A stretch of DNA of 8,510 nt from Opitutales bacterium (GTDB lineage Bacteria > Verrucomicrobiota > Verrucomicrobiia > Opitutales > JAFGAQ01): the NCBI GenBank assembly GCA_028704125.1, contig JAQVLM010000111.1, positions 1-8,510 on the forward strand, written 5' to 3'. This document shows positions 1-6,428 of this stretch, piece after piece (the stretch's first letter is position 1; every line of letters starts with the position of its first letter). The notes beneath the pieces were generated by a model. That model was not told where the DNA came from and made no database searches. It was given only the letters and a program-made list of their open reading frames with translations. The translations under genes and the position numbers were made by a program.

Positions 1-1
1 C

Positions 2-160
2 AAGAGCCAGGGAAAGCGTGCACCCTGTATTGTGCCAGTGCGGGATCAGTGCTGCGGCGGGTGCCACATGCGGGTTTCCAACGATACGCTTAAAAAGGCA
101 CGCATGGGTGAACTGGCCACATGCGACCAATGCTCGAGAATCCTTTACGTCGAAGACTGA
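2..160 (+). CDS. C4-type zinc-ribbon protein, 3' end only (DUF164 / CT398-like)
   Basis: The window opens inside this gene; only the last 52 codons and the TGA at 158-160 are present. The tail reads CCGGCHMRVSNDTLKKARMG, then ELATCDQCSRILYVED. It holds two CxxC knuckles: CGGC, with cysteine codons at 53 and 62, and CDQC, with cysteine codons at 122 and 131. This is the C-terminal zinc ribbon (GC.M ... C..C.RILY) that closes many bacterial DUF164-type proteins, where it follows a long coiled coil. The coiled coil would lie upstream of the window and cannot be seen. The cellular role of the family is poorly defined; a nucleic-acid or protein-binding scaffold role is usually assumed. The next gene starts 160 bp downstream behind its own apparent promoter, so co-transcription is not needed. 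The domain call is fairly secure; no function is claimed. Confidence 0.8.
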   Translation, partial: KSQGKRAPCIVPVRDQCCGGCHMRVSNDTLKKARMGELATCDQCSRILYVED

Positions 161-219
161 CAAGTCCCACGGCGAGGGTATCGGCTAATCCGGGCCAATT
201 GCCGAAAAGGATGATAGAA

Positions 220-233
220 TTGATGTAGATCAA
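220..233. promoter_or_regulatory. FNR/DNR-type operator, TTGAT-GTAG-ATCAA
   Basis: TTGATGTAGATCAA matches the consensus of FNR-class regulators (TTGAT-N4-ATCAA) at all ten defined positions. The centre is at 226.5. If this lies at -41.5, as in class II FNR-activated promoters, transcription would start near 268, and the -10 hexamer would fall on TAGATT at 256-261. The site precedes the OprC/NosA-like copper receptor. A Crp/Fnr regulator with the matching recognition residues is encoded at 5690-6409. The sequence match is direct observation; binding and activation are inferred. Confidence 0.75.
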
Positions 234-255
234 GGGAAATTAATCAAAACCGGAG

Positions 256-261
256 TAGATT
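256..261 (+). promoter_or_regulatory. Candidate -10 hexamer TAGATT of the FNR-dependent promoter
   Basis: TAGATT matches TATAAT at four of six positions. It lies exactly where a -10 element should be (-12 to -7) if the palindrome at 220-233 is centred at -41.5. The predicted start of transcription near 268 lies downstream of the possible TTG start codon at 260 and upstream of the ATG at 320. The promoter geometry therefore supports the ATG as the start of the receptor gene. Alone this hexamer would be weak evidence. Confidence 0.5.
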
Positions 262-319
262 GATTCAACCGGACCCTATCAAACGGTATCCGGACAACAA
301 CTCTACAGTATTCCTTGTC

Positions 320-2410
320 ATGCCGCATTCATCCTTTGACCCACACAGGATTGTCAGCCAAACCGTAAACCGCCTGCTGGTAGCATTTCTGATCAGCTCG
401 TCAGCCGGATTCGCCACCGATCCGGAACTCTATGAGCTGCAACCGGTCACGGTGATTGGGCACGCACACGATCAGGCATTCCGCACCACCATCCATCCGC
501 GATACCCGGCCCAGCCCCTCCCGGCGCAAGATGGGGCCGATATCTTGCGGACGATTCCAGGCTTTTCAATGATCCGCAAAGGCGGAACCGATGGGGACCC
601 GGTCTTGCGAGGAATGGCGGGATCCCGTATCGGCATCCTCCTCGACGGTGAAATGATCCTCGGTGGATGCGGAAACCGGATGGATCCTCCCACAGCCTAT
701 GTAATCCCGTCCGATTTTGACGCGGTAACGGTCATCAAAGGCCCACAATCTGTCATGCACGGACCCGGTTCAACCGCAGGGGTGGTCCTTTTCGAACAAA
801 ACCACAGCCGCTTTGCCCAGAGTCGATGGAACTCAGCCGCCATTCTCACACTTGGGAGCTTTGGACGCAACGACCAACACCTGATCAGCCGGGCAGGCAA
901 TCCAACCGGATATCTTAATTTTGCTGTCAACCGGACCTCAGCCGACGATTACTCCGATGGAAATGGTGGGGAGGTCCATTCACAATACGAACGCTGGAAC
1001 TCGAGGGTGGGCGTTGGATGGACCCCCCTTCCCAATCTGCTGGCCGAACTAAGCGCCATTCTCAGCGATGGAGAAGCCGCCTATGCCGATCGCGTCATGG
1101 ATGGCACCAAATTTGCCCGAAACAACCTCGGTCTGCGCATCAAACAAGATCAGAGAAATGGGTTTCTGGAGTCATTTGAGTTTCACGCGTTCACCAATTA
1201 CGTGGATCACGTGATGGACAACTTCTCGCTGCGCAAATTCGCCCCGACACCCATGATGCCCGGGAGAGCTGTGTCCAACCCCGATCGCCACACATGGGGC
1301 GGCAGGTTTACCGTCGATATGCGCACCTCTCCAGACTCACTTATTCATGTGGGCGCCGACTTCTACCGAAACGACCACAGCATCAGGAAAACGTCGGATG
1401 AAACCAAGGCTCCTTACCGCTCCATGCCACGGACAAAAGATGCCCGCTTCACCAGCAACGGTTTCTTTGTAGAGCACGAATGGCAGTGGAGTGACGCATC
1501 CCGCCTGATCTCCGGCTTCCGTCTGGATGTGTGGCAGGCGGAAGACCACCGGGAAAAGGTCAGTGCAGGCATGATGCAGGTTCCCAACCCGACCGCCCGC
1601 TTTTCGCGCGACGAGACGCTTCCATCCGGATTCGTCCGCATCGAGTCCAACGTCGGCGCCCAGTCCAAATTGCACATCGGCATCGGGCATAGCCAACGCT
1701 TCCCGGACTACTGGGAACTGTTCAACAAGGAATCCGCTGCCTCTCCATCCGCTTTTGAAACCCGCGTCGAAAAGACCACCCAATTGGATGCCGGATGGAT
1801 CCACCAGGGCGACCGCCATTCCCTCGCCGTCTCCCTTTTTGCGGGAACCATTGATGACTTCATCCTGATACAAAACGCCTATTCCAAGCCCATGCCAAAT
1901 GGAAGTGCGCTTCGATCCACAACTATCACCCGCTCCGTCGATGCGTCCACCTACGGCGCCGAGGCCACTCTGAGATGGACCTTCTCCCGGAAATGGAAGG
2001 GAGAAGCTTCCCTCGCATGGGTAAGAGGAGAAAACACCACCGATGATCTCCCCCTCGCCCAACTCCCTCCCCTCGAGTCCACTCTCGCCCTCACCTACAA
2101 CCACAGTACATGGTCGACCGGACTCGTCGGGCGCTTTGTCCACGAACAAAGCCGCTTCGCCAAAAACCAGGGCAATATCGTCGGACAAGACCTCGGAAGC
2201 ACCCCCGGGTTTGAGACGTTCTCCTTCCATTTTTCGTGGAAACCCGCCCCCTGGACTCAGATCTCACTGGGGATCGACAACCTCCTCGACAAAGCCTATG
2301 CGGAGCATCTCAGCCGCGGAGGGGCCAGCATCGCCGGCTTTCCTCCACCCTCCTTAAAAATCAACGAACCGGGACGCTCCGGCTGGATCAAGTGCGAGTT
2401 CCTCTTCTGA
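320..2410 (+). CDS. oprC: TonB-dependent copper receptor, OprC/NosA family
   Basis: Outer-membrane TonB-gated receptor for copper, 696 aa from the ATG at 320. The frame also allows TTG at 260 (716 aa), but that codon lies upstream of the predicted transcription start. A signal peptide is visible: hydrophobic stretch LLVAFLISSSAGFA at about 19-32, with likely cleavage after A32. A TonB-box-like ELQPVTVIG follows at about 39-47. The plug domain contains DILRTIPGF, RIGILLDGE and the diagnostic GGCGNRMDPPTAY, then VIKGPQSVMHGPG. The copper-site residues known from OprC (CxxxM plus HxM) are intact as C117/M121 and H297/M299, the latter within VDHVMDN. The barrel ends with GIDNLLDKAYAEHLS, an NEPGRS segment and terminal Phe. 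In Pseudomonas stutzeri the relative NosA supports copper supply to N2O reductase. Anaerobic FNR-type control is suggested by the box at 220-233. No Shine-Dalgarno is seen. A general siderophore receptor is unlikely given the CGNRMDPPT motif. Confidence 0.9.
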   Translation: MPHSSFDPHRIVSQTVNRLLVAFLISSSAGFATDPELYELQPVTVIGHAHDQAFRTTIHPRYPAQPLPAQDGADILRTIPGFSMIRKGGTDGDPVLRGMAGSRIGILLDGEMILGGCGNRMDPPTAYVIPSDFDAVTVIKGPQSVMHGPGSTAGVVLFEQNHSRFAQSRWNSAAILTLGSFGRNDQHLISRAGNPTGYLNFAVNRTSADDYSDGNGGEVHSQYERWNSRVGVGWTPLPNLLAELSAILSDGEAAYADRVMDGTKFARNNLGLRIKQDQRNGFLESFEFHAFTNYVDHVMDNFSLRKFAPTPMMPGRAVSNPDRHTWGGRFTVDMRTSPDSLIHVGADFYRNDHSIRKTSDETKAPYRSMPRTKDARFTSNGFFVEHEWQWSDASRLISGFRLDVWQAEDHREKVSAGMMQVPNPTARFSRDETLPSGFVRIESNVGAQSKLHIGIGHSQRFPDYWELFNKESAASPSAFETRVEKTTQLDAGWIHQGDRHSLAVSLFAGTIDDFILIQNAYSKPMPNGSALRSTTITRSVDASTYGAEATLRWTFSRKWKGEASLAWVRGENTTDDLPLAQLPPLESTLALTYNHSTWSTGLVGRFVHEQSRFAKNQGNIVGQDLGSTPGFETFSFHFSWKPAPWTQISLGIDNLLDKAYAEHLSRGGASIAGFPPPSLKINEPGRSGWIKCEFLF

Positions 2411-2429
2411 ACCACCTGAAGCGGATCCC

Positions 2430-2458
2430 ATTGTAGCGGGAACACCCCTGCTCGCGAC
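2430..2458. repeat. Dispersed dyad repeat, copy 1 of 2
   Basis: This 29-bp element runs from ATTGTAGCGGGA to CTGCTCGCGAC. It matches the copy at 2599-2627 at 27 of 29 positions; the differences are AACAC against AGCAT in the middle. The centre is an imperfect hairpin (CGGGAACA against TGCTCGCG). It starts 20 bp after the receptor stop codon, so in RNA it may help end that transcript. From memory, similar elements recur in opitutal Verrucomicrobiota intergenic DNA; a genome-wide count would confirm this. Confidence 0.7.
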
Positions 2459-2514
2459 ATTCTGCTCTTCTCATCCACAGATTTCAATAACACCATACTC
2501 CCCTTTCGTCCTCT

Positions 2515-2528
2515 CTGCACCGTTGCAG
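2515..2528. repeat. Small perfect hairpin CTGCA-CCGT-TGCAG
   Basis: A 5-bp perfect stem (CTGCA / TGCAG) encloses the tetraloop CCGT. No T-tract follows on either strand. It sits just before the CTTTGCG-type repeat and may belong to it. It is too short to assign a role. Confidence 0.35.
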
Positions 2529-2550
2529 GTCAGAAACTCATAAATCTCTC

Positions 2551-2592
2551 TTCCCTTGGCGGCTTTGCGGCTTTGCGTGAGATCCTCTTCTC
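2551..2592. repeat. CTTTGCGGCTTTGCG-type dispersed repeat
   Basis: The segment TTCCCTTGGCGGCTTTGC, continuing with GGCTTTGCGTGAGATC, contains an exact tandem of the octamer GGCTTTGC at 2561-2568 and 2569-2576. Read on the other strand it is the CACGCAAAGCCGCAAAG type of intergenic repeat that I recall as common in several phyla, including Verrucomicrobiota. In translated databases this repeat yields spurious small proteins with a 'SRKAAKGRE'-like stretch, and that peptide appears here on the minus strand. I treat it as non-coding repeat DNA. Confidence 0.65.
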
Positions 2593-2598
2593 CAATCC

Positions 2599-2627
2599 AT
2601 TGTAGCGGGAGCATCCCTGCTCGCGAC
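2599..2627. repeat. Dispersed dyad repeat, copy 2 of 2
   Basis: Second copy of the 29-bp element at 2430-2458. The hairpin is better formed here: GAGCA (2609-2613) pairs with TGCTC (2618-2622) around the loop TCCC. After one G-G mismatch, CG (2606-2607) pairs with CG (2624-2625). It starts seven bases after the end of the CTTTGCG-type repeat, so the two may move or be read as one composite unit. Confidence 0.7.
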
Positions 2628-2706
2628 CTTCTTCGATCGATTCCATCAAATGGCAGGCATTTGCTCCCCCTACTCTTCTTCACATCCAGTGAGCCCTCTT
2701 CAGGAA

Positions 2707-2726
2707 AGGGTGGCTTCAGCCATCCT
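2707..2726. terminator. Hairpin, possible bidirectional terminator
   Basis: AGGGTGGCTTCAGCCATCCT folds into a stem of eight pairs, including one G-U, around the loop TTCA. On the plus strand it is followed by CTCTTCTG; on the minus strand by TTCCTG. Neither is a strong T-tract. It lies between the converging receptor and clpB genes, where a terminator for either would be expected. The structure is clear; the role is a guess. Confidence 0.35.
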
Positions 2727-2764
2727 CTTCTGCCCCATGCGCCAGCAACCCCCCGGACCCACGC

Positions 2765-2786
2765 GGATGAGCGGGGACGCTCATCC
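2765..2786. repeat. Perfect dyad GGATGAGC / GCTCATCC
   Basis: Perfect 8-bp inverted repeat, GGATGAGC at 2765-2772 and GCTCATCC at 2779-2786, with the six-base loop GGGGAC. Its layout (GC-rich arms, GGG/CCC near the loop, flanking CTACCC) resembles the other dispersed elements in this intergenic region, and I suspect it is a further repeat family. Only one copy is visible here. It could also stop transcription, though no T-tract follows. Confidence 0.55.
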
Positions 2787-2846
2787 CTACCCACAACGGG
2801 CAATCTCACGTCAGCGGAATATTCCATGCCTGAAATCCCCGCACCC

Positions 2847-2875
2847 GGTAGGGCGAGGGGTCCTCAATGAGCCGC
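2847..2875. repeat. GGTAGGGCGAGGGG-type element
   Basis: The element begins GGTAGGGCGAGGGGTCCTC and ends with ATGAGCCGC. It contains a short dyad (GAGG-GGT-CCTC) and lies 31 bp downstream of the clpB stop codon in that gene's reading direction. I recall near-identical GTAGGGCGAGG...GAGCCGC sequences as recurrent in Verrucomicrobiota intergenic DNA. There is only one copy in this window, so the repeat status rests on memory. Confidence 0.45.
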
Positions 2876-2906
2876 TTTTCTCACTCGCAGCGGGAAAGCT
2901 ATCCAC

Positions 2907-5513
2907 TCAGGTCAGCGAATGGGTGAACACGCCATCTTGCTCGTCGAGGCGAATGGTCTGCCCATCCTTGAGCTCACCCGCGATGAGGAGCCGGGCGACC
3001 GCGGTCTCGACGTGCTTCTGGAGAAAGCGGCGAAGCGGCCGGGCACCGTAGACGGGATCATATCCGCGCTCGCTCACCCACTGCTTGGCCTTGTCGGTCA
3101 GTTCCAGACGGATCCGGCGATCCACAAGACGGCGGTTGATGTCTTCGAGCAGCAGCTCGGTGATCTTGCCGATTTCCTCGATTGTGAGCGGCTTGAAGAG
3201 CACGACATCATCAATCCGGTTGAGGAACTCGGGCCGGAATCCGTGGCGCAGTTCGGTCATCACCGACTCCCTGACGCTCTCCGGTATTTCGCCACCCGAT
3301 ACACCTTCCTGGAGGAAGCGACTGCCGATGTTCGAGGTCATGATGATGATCGTGTTCTTGAAATCGACCGTTCGCCCTTGCGAGTCGGTTATCCTTCCGT
3401 CATCCATTACCTGAAGCAGTACATTGAAGACGTCGGGATGGGCCTTCTCGATCTCGTCAAACAAAACCACTGAATAGGGCTTGCGACGCACGGCTTCGGT
3501 AAGTTGCCCGCCTTCCTCGTAGCCGATGTATCCCGGAGGCGCCCCAAGCAAGCGGGAAACCGCATGTTTTTCCATGTATTCTGACATGTCGATCCGGGTC
3601 ATCGCCTGATCGGAATCAAACAGTGTGGCCGCCAGGGTCTTGGCCAGCTCGGTCTTTCCCACGCCCGTCGGTCCAAGAAAAAGAAACGACCCGATCGGAC
3701 GGTTCTGATCCTTGATGCCGGACCGCGCCCGGAGGATCGCTTCGGTGGTGAGCGTAACCGCCTCATCCTGCCCGATCACATTGCGGTGCAGGATTTCCTC
3801 CAGTTTCAGCAACTTATCGCGCTCACCCTCGAGCAAACGGGTGACCGGTATGCCAGTCCAGCGCGCCACGATCTCCGCAATCTCATCCGACGTCACCTCC
3901 TCTTTGAGCAATTGATGATCCGGCTGGCTGGTTTCAAAGGCGGCGAGCTCCGCTTCGAGACGCGGCAGTTGTCCGTGCCTGAGTTCGGCCAGGCGATTGA
4001 GGTCATAGGCTCGCTCAGCCGCCTCCATCTCGCGACGGGTGTTCTCGATGTCCTCACGCAGTTTCCGCCCACGGTTGAGCTGGGCCTTTTCATCCTCCCA
4101 CTTATGCTTGAGCTCACCCAGTTTCTCGCGGGCATTGGCCAGCTCGCCTGAGAGAACATCCAAGCGTTCCTTTGATGCCTTGTCCTTCTCCTGGCGGAGT
4201 GCGGCCTCCTCGATTTCAAGTTGAAGCACCTTCCGGTTAAGCGTGTCCATCTCTGTGGGAAGGCTGTCGATCTCCGTGCGAATCATGGCGCAGGCCTCGT
4301 CAACCAGATCGATCGCCTTGTCAGGCAGAAAACGGTCCGAAATGTATCGATGGGAAAGCACCACCGCATTCACCAGAGCGTTATCCTGGATCTTGACGCC
4401 ATGGTGCACCTCGAAGCGCTCCCGCAGACCACGTAGGATCGACACCGAATCCTCCACCGTGGGTTCATCCACGAGGACCGTCTGGAAGCGTCGCTCAAGG
4501 GCGGCATCCTTCTCGATGTGCTTGCGGTATTCGTCCAGCGTGGTGGCTCCGATGCAGTGCAATTCGCCACGAGCCAGCATCGGTTTGAGCATGTTGCCCG
4601 CATCCATCGCACCTTCCGCTTTTCCAGCTCCGACAATCGTGTGCAATTCATCCACAAACAATATGATGCGGCCTTCCGATGCCTTCACTTCCTGAAGAAC
4701 CGCCTTGAGGCGCTCCTCAAATTCGCCCCGGTACTTTGCCCCGGCAAGCAGCGAACCCATATCCAGACTGAAAATCGTCTTGTCCTTGAGCCCTTCCGGA
4801 ACATCTCCCTTCATGATTCGCTGTGCCAGTCCCTCCGCAATAGCCGTCTTGCCCACACCCGGCTCACCAATTAGCACCGGATTGTTCTTCGTCTTGCGCG
4901 AGAGAATCCGGACCACGCGGCGGATTTCCTCATCCCGGCCAATCACCGGATCAAGCTTGTTGCGCCGGGCCTTTTCAACGAGGTCTTCACCATATTTCTC
5001 CAATGCCTGGTAGGAATTTTCAGGGTTTTCGCTTTGCACACGCTGATTTCCCCGAACCTGCGTCAGCGCCTTCATCACAGAATCGGTGGTCAGCCCAAAG
5101 GTCTTGAAAACTCCACGGATCGCGTCCGGACGACCGGTTTCGATCAACCCGAGCAACAAGTGCTCAGTGCTTACAAAGTCGTCCTTCAGCCGGGACGCCT
5201 CCTTCTCGGCGTGGTTGAACACATCCTGCAAGTAGGACGCCAGATACGCTCCTTGAGCATCCACCGAACCACTCACCGTCGGGATACGCTGCAACTCCCG
5301 CTCGACTGCGAGCATCATCGCATTCGTACCTTGGTTGATCTTGTCCACCAGGGAGGGAACAATTCCGTGCTCCTGCCGGAGCAACGCCATCAGCAAGTGC
5401 CATGTATCCACCTGCGCATGCTTGTGTTGCCTTGCAAGATTCTGGGCCTCGACCACGGCCTCCCTCGACTTTTCGGTGTAGCGATTGAAGTTGATGTTCA
5501 TAGGTTCTGCCAT
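2907..5513 (-). CDS. clpB: ATP-dependent disaggregase ClpB (Hsp104 family)
   Basis: Cytosolic hexameric AAA+ chaperone that, with DnaK, threads and rescues aggregated proteins after heat or other stress. 868 aa from the ATG at 5513 (MAEPMNINFNRYTEKSREAV), the normal family length. An ATG at 5501 gives the more classical MNINFN start, and a GTG at 5567 would add 18 residues. I prefer 5513 because GGGA lies five bases upstream. Domains in order: N-terminal Clp_N repeats about 5-150; AAA1 with Walker A GEPGVGKT (216-223), pore loop KYRG (Y261), Walker B FVDE (D288/E289) and RR fingers 341-342; a full middle coiled coil about 410-540; AAA2 with GPTGVGKT (614-621), pore loop GYIG (Y662), LFDE (D686/E687) and Arg finger R766. 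The full middle domain separates it from ClpA and ClpC. All catalytic residues are intact. It is transcribed alone, against its neighbours. No CIRCE element was found upstream. Confidence 0.98.
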   Translation of the reverse strand: MAEPMNINFNRYTEKSREAVVEAQNLARQHKHAQVDTWHLLMALLRQEHGIVPSLVDKINQGTNAMMLAVERELQRIPTVSGSVDAQGAYLASYLQDVFNHAEKEASRLKDDFVSTEHLLLGLIETGRPDAIRGVFKTFGLTTDSVMKALTQVRGNQRVQSENPENSYQALEKYGEDLVEKARRNKLDPVIGRDEEIRRVVRILSRKTKNNPVLIGEPGVGKTAIAEGLAQRIMKGDVPEGLKDKTIFSLDMGSLLAGAKYRGEFEERLKAVLQEVKASEGRIILFVDELHTIVGAGKAEGAMDAGNMLKPMLARGELHCIGATTLDEYRKHIEKDAALERRFQTVLVDEPTVEDSVSILRGLRERFEVHHGVKIQDNALVNAVVLSHRYISDRFLPDKAIDLVDEACAMIRTEIDSLPTEMDTLNRKVLQLEIEEAALRQEKDKASKERLDVLSGELANAREKLGELKHKWEDEKAQLNRGRKLREDIENTRREMEAAERAYDLNRLAELRHGQLPRLEAELAAFETSQPDHQLLKEEVTSDEIAEIVARWTGIPVTRLLEGERDKLLKLEEILHRNVIGQDEAVTLTTEAILRARSGIKDQNRPIGSFLFLGPTGVGKTELAKTLAATLFDSDQAMTRIDMSEYMEKHAVSRLLGAPPGYIGYEEGGQLTEAVRRKPYSVVLFDEIEKAHPDVFNVLLQVMDDGRITDSQGRTVDFKNTIIIMTSNIGSRFLQEGVSGGEIPESVRESVMTELRHGFRPEFLNRIDDVVLFKPLTIEEIGKITELLLEDINRRLVDRRIRLELTDKAKQWVSERGYDPVYGARPLRRFLQKHVETAVARLLIAGELKDGQTIRLDEQDGVFTHSLT

Positions 5514-5689
5514 GCAATTCCCGTACCGATCCAAATGCATCGCCATCCACTGGGATTTGAGCCGCACTCAATTGACATTCATCCACTTCCGGACACGTTG
5601 ACTCAGCTGGTCCCACGTGTCAGCATCCGCATTGGCCCACCTGCAAAGGGTCAATTTGTCCCACTCAATCGAATTGTGTCCATCTGACC
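5514..5689. promoter_or_regulatory. Divergent intergenic region between clpB and the Crp/Fnr gene
   Basis: These 176 bases must carry the promoters of both flanking genes. I see no CIRCE (TTAGCACTC-N9-GAGTGCTAA), no full TTGAT-N4-ATCAA site and no convincing -35/-10 pair. The palindrome TCAATTGA is at 5568-5575, and TTGACA occurs at 5572-5577 on the plus strand, but the hexamer 17 bases later (ACGTTG) is not a -10. The region is listed because of its position rather than a recognised site. Confidence 0.4.
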
Positions 5690-6409
5690 ATGCCGCTTTC
5701 CAACCACTCCTGGTCTCTCTCTCCGAAAACCGCGATCGCGGCCTCCCTTCGGCAGAACCGGATGTTTTCCAGTTTGAACGCAGCAGACCTCGAGCGGGTG
5801 GCGGAAAGCTGTGTGCTCAGGGTTCTTCAAAAAAACGAAGTTATCTTCCATGAAGGGCAACCGGCGGACGGATTCTACATTGTCCAATCCGGGCAGGTTT
5901 GCGTGTATCGGACAACCCCCGAGGGGAACCATCAGATCATCTCGATTTTCCGCGCACCACAAAGCTTTGCCGAAGTGGCTCTCGGAGAAATGAGCACGTT
6001 TCCGGTCAGCGCTTCGGCACTTGAACCCTCTTCGGTCATCTTCATACGCAAAAACCCTTTCCGGGAACGGATCACGAAACACCCGGATCTCGCACTGAAT
6101 ATGATCGCGACCATGAGCGTTCACCTCAAAAACCTGGTTCAACTGCTACAGGACGTGAAAGAACGCTCGATCGAAAGCCGATTGGCTGAATGGCTACTCA
6201 GGCATTGCCCCGCCGCGGAAGCCGGATGCCCGGCCATTATCGACCTTCCCATGACAAAAAAAGTGCTCGCCGGAAAATTGGGAGTGACCAGTGAAACGCT
6301 TTCACGCACACTCGGTCGCTTCAGGGATGAGGCTCTGATCCGGGTGAACGGCCCGCGCATCACCATACTCCAACCGCTTAAACTCAAGGCTTCCGCTGAC
6401 GGACCTTGA
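5690..6409 (+). CDS. Crp/Fnr-family transcription regulator, DNR/NnrR-like
   Basis: Cytoplasmic DNA-binding regulator, 239 aa, full length for the family. The sensory cyclic-nucleotide-like domain spans about 25-145 (FHEGQPADGFYIVQSGQVCV at 53-72). A long dimerisation helix follows at about 135-165, then a Crp-type winged helix at about 165-230 (LPMTKKVLAGKLGVTSETLS at 186-205). The recognition helix has E202, S205 and R206, the E-x-x-S-R set by which E. coli FNR reads TTGAT. There is no N-terminal cysteine cluster, so an FNR-type 4Fe-4S oxygen sensor is excluded; C41, C71, C173 and C180 do not form one. FPVSASA replaces the Arg-Ser of the CRP cAMP pocket, so cAMP is unlikely. A DNR/NnrR-like NO or nitrogen-oxide sensor is the best guess, given nrfHA downstream. 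It is divergent from clpB. The ATG has no Shine-Dalgarno. The family call is certain; the signal is inferred. Confidence 0.9.
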   Translation: MPLSNHSWSLSPKTAIAASLRQNRMFSSLNAADLERVAESCVLRVLQKNEVIFHEGQPADGFYIVQSGQVCVYRTTPEGNHQIISIFRAPQSFAEVALGEMSTFPVSASALEPSSVIFIRKNPFRERITKHPDLALNMIATMSVHLKNLVQLLQDVKERSIESRLAEWLLRHCPAAEAGCPAIIDLPMTKKVLAGKLGVTSETLSRTLGRFRDEALIRVNGPRITILQPLKLKASADGP

Positions 6410-6428
6410 TCCTCACGCGGGCACCCGA

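Larger units (their letters stand above)
2411..2906. other. Convergent intergenic region, repeat-rich, no gene
   Basis: These 496 bases lie between the stop codons of the receptor gene (+) and clpB (-). I see no credible coding sequence. Open frames on both strands run through repeats and have no domain-like sequence. The region holds two copies of a 29-bp element, a CTTTGCG-type repeat, a perfect 8-bp-stem dyad, a GGTAGGGCGAGGGG-type element and several small hairpins, each listed separately. Some of these probably act as the terminators of the two converging genes, but none is followed by a clear T-tract. A tail-to-tail position is where such dispersed repeats usually accumulate. Confidence 0.75.

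Noticed and set aside
1337..2230. 297-codon open frame on the minus strand inside the copper receptor gene
   Set aside because: It is fully antisense to a well-supported TonB receptor, its sequence is rich in Gly, Glu and Val with no domain signature, and such frames are expected opposite GC-rich genes.
2471..3051. Small open frames on both strands in the convergent intergenic region
   Set aside because: They are composed of translated dispersed repeats (for example the SRKAAKGRE-like peptide) or run into clpB antisense; no protein-like features.
5499..5567. GTG at 5567 as the clpB start
   Set aside because: The extra 18 residues (MRLKSQWMAMHLDRYGNC) have no counterpart in ClpB proteins, which begin close to the NFNRYTEKS motif; ATG 5513 or 5501 fits better.
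5561..5590. CIRCE-like element upstream of clpB (GCACTC at 5564-5569)
   Set aside because: The matching GAGTGC arm at nine bases' distance is absent; the downstream sequence reads TCATCC.
5034..5687. 217-codon plus-strand open frame over the 5' end of clpB
   Set aside because: It lies antisense to the conserved N-terminal and AAA1 domains of clpB, is His/Gln/Leu-rich without recognisable motifs, and ends at the Crp/Fnr promoter region.
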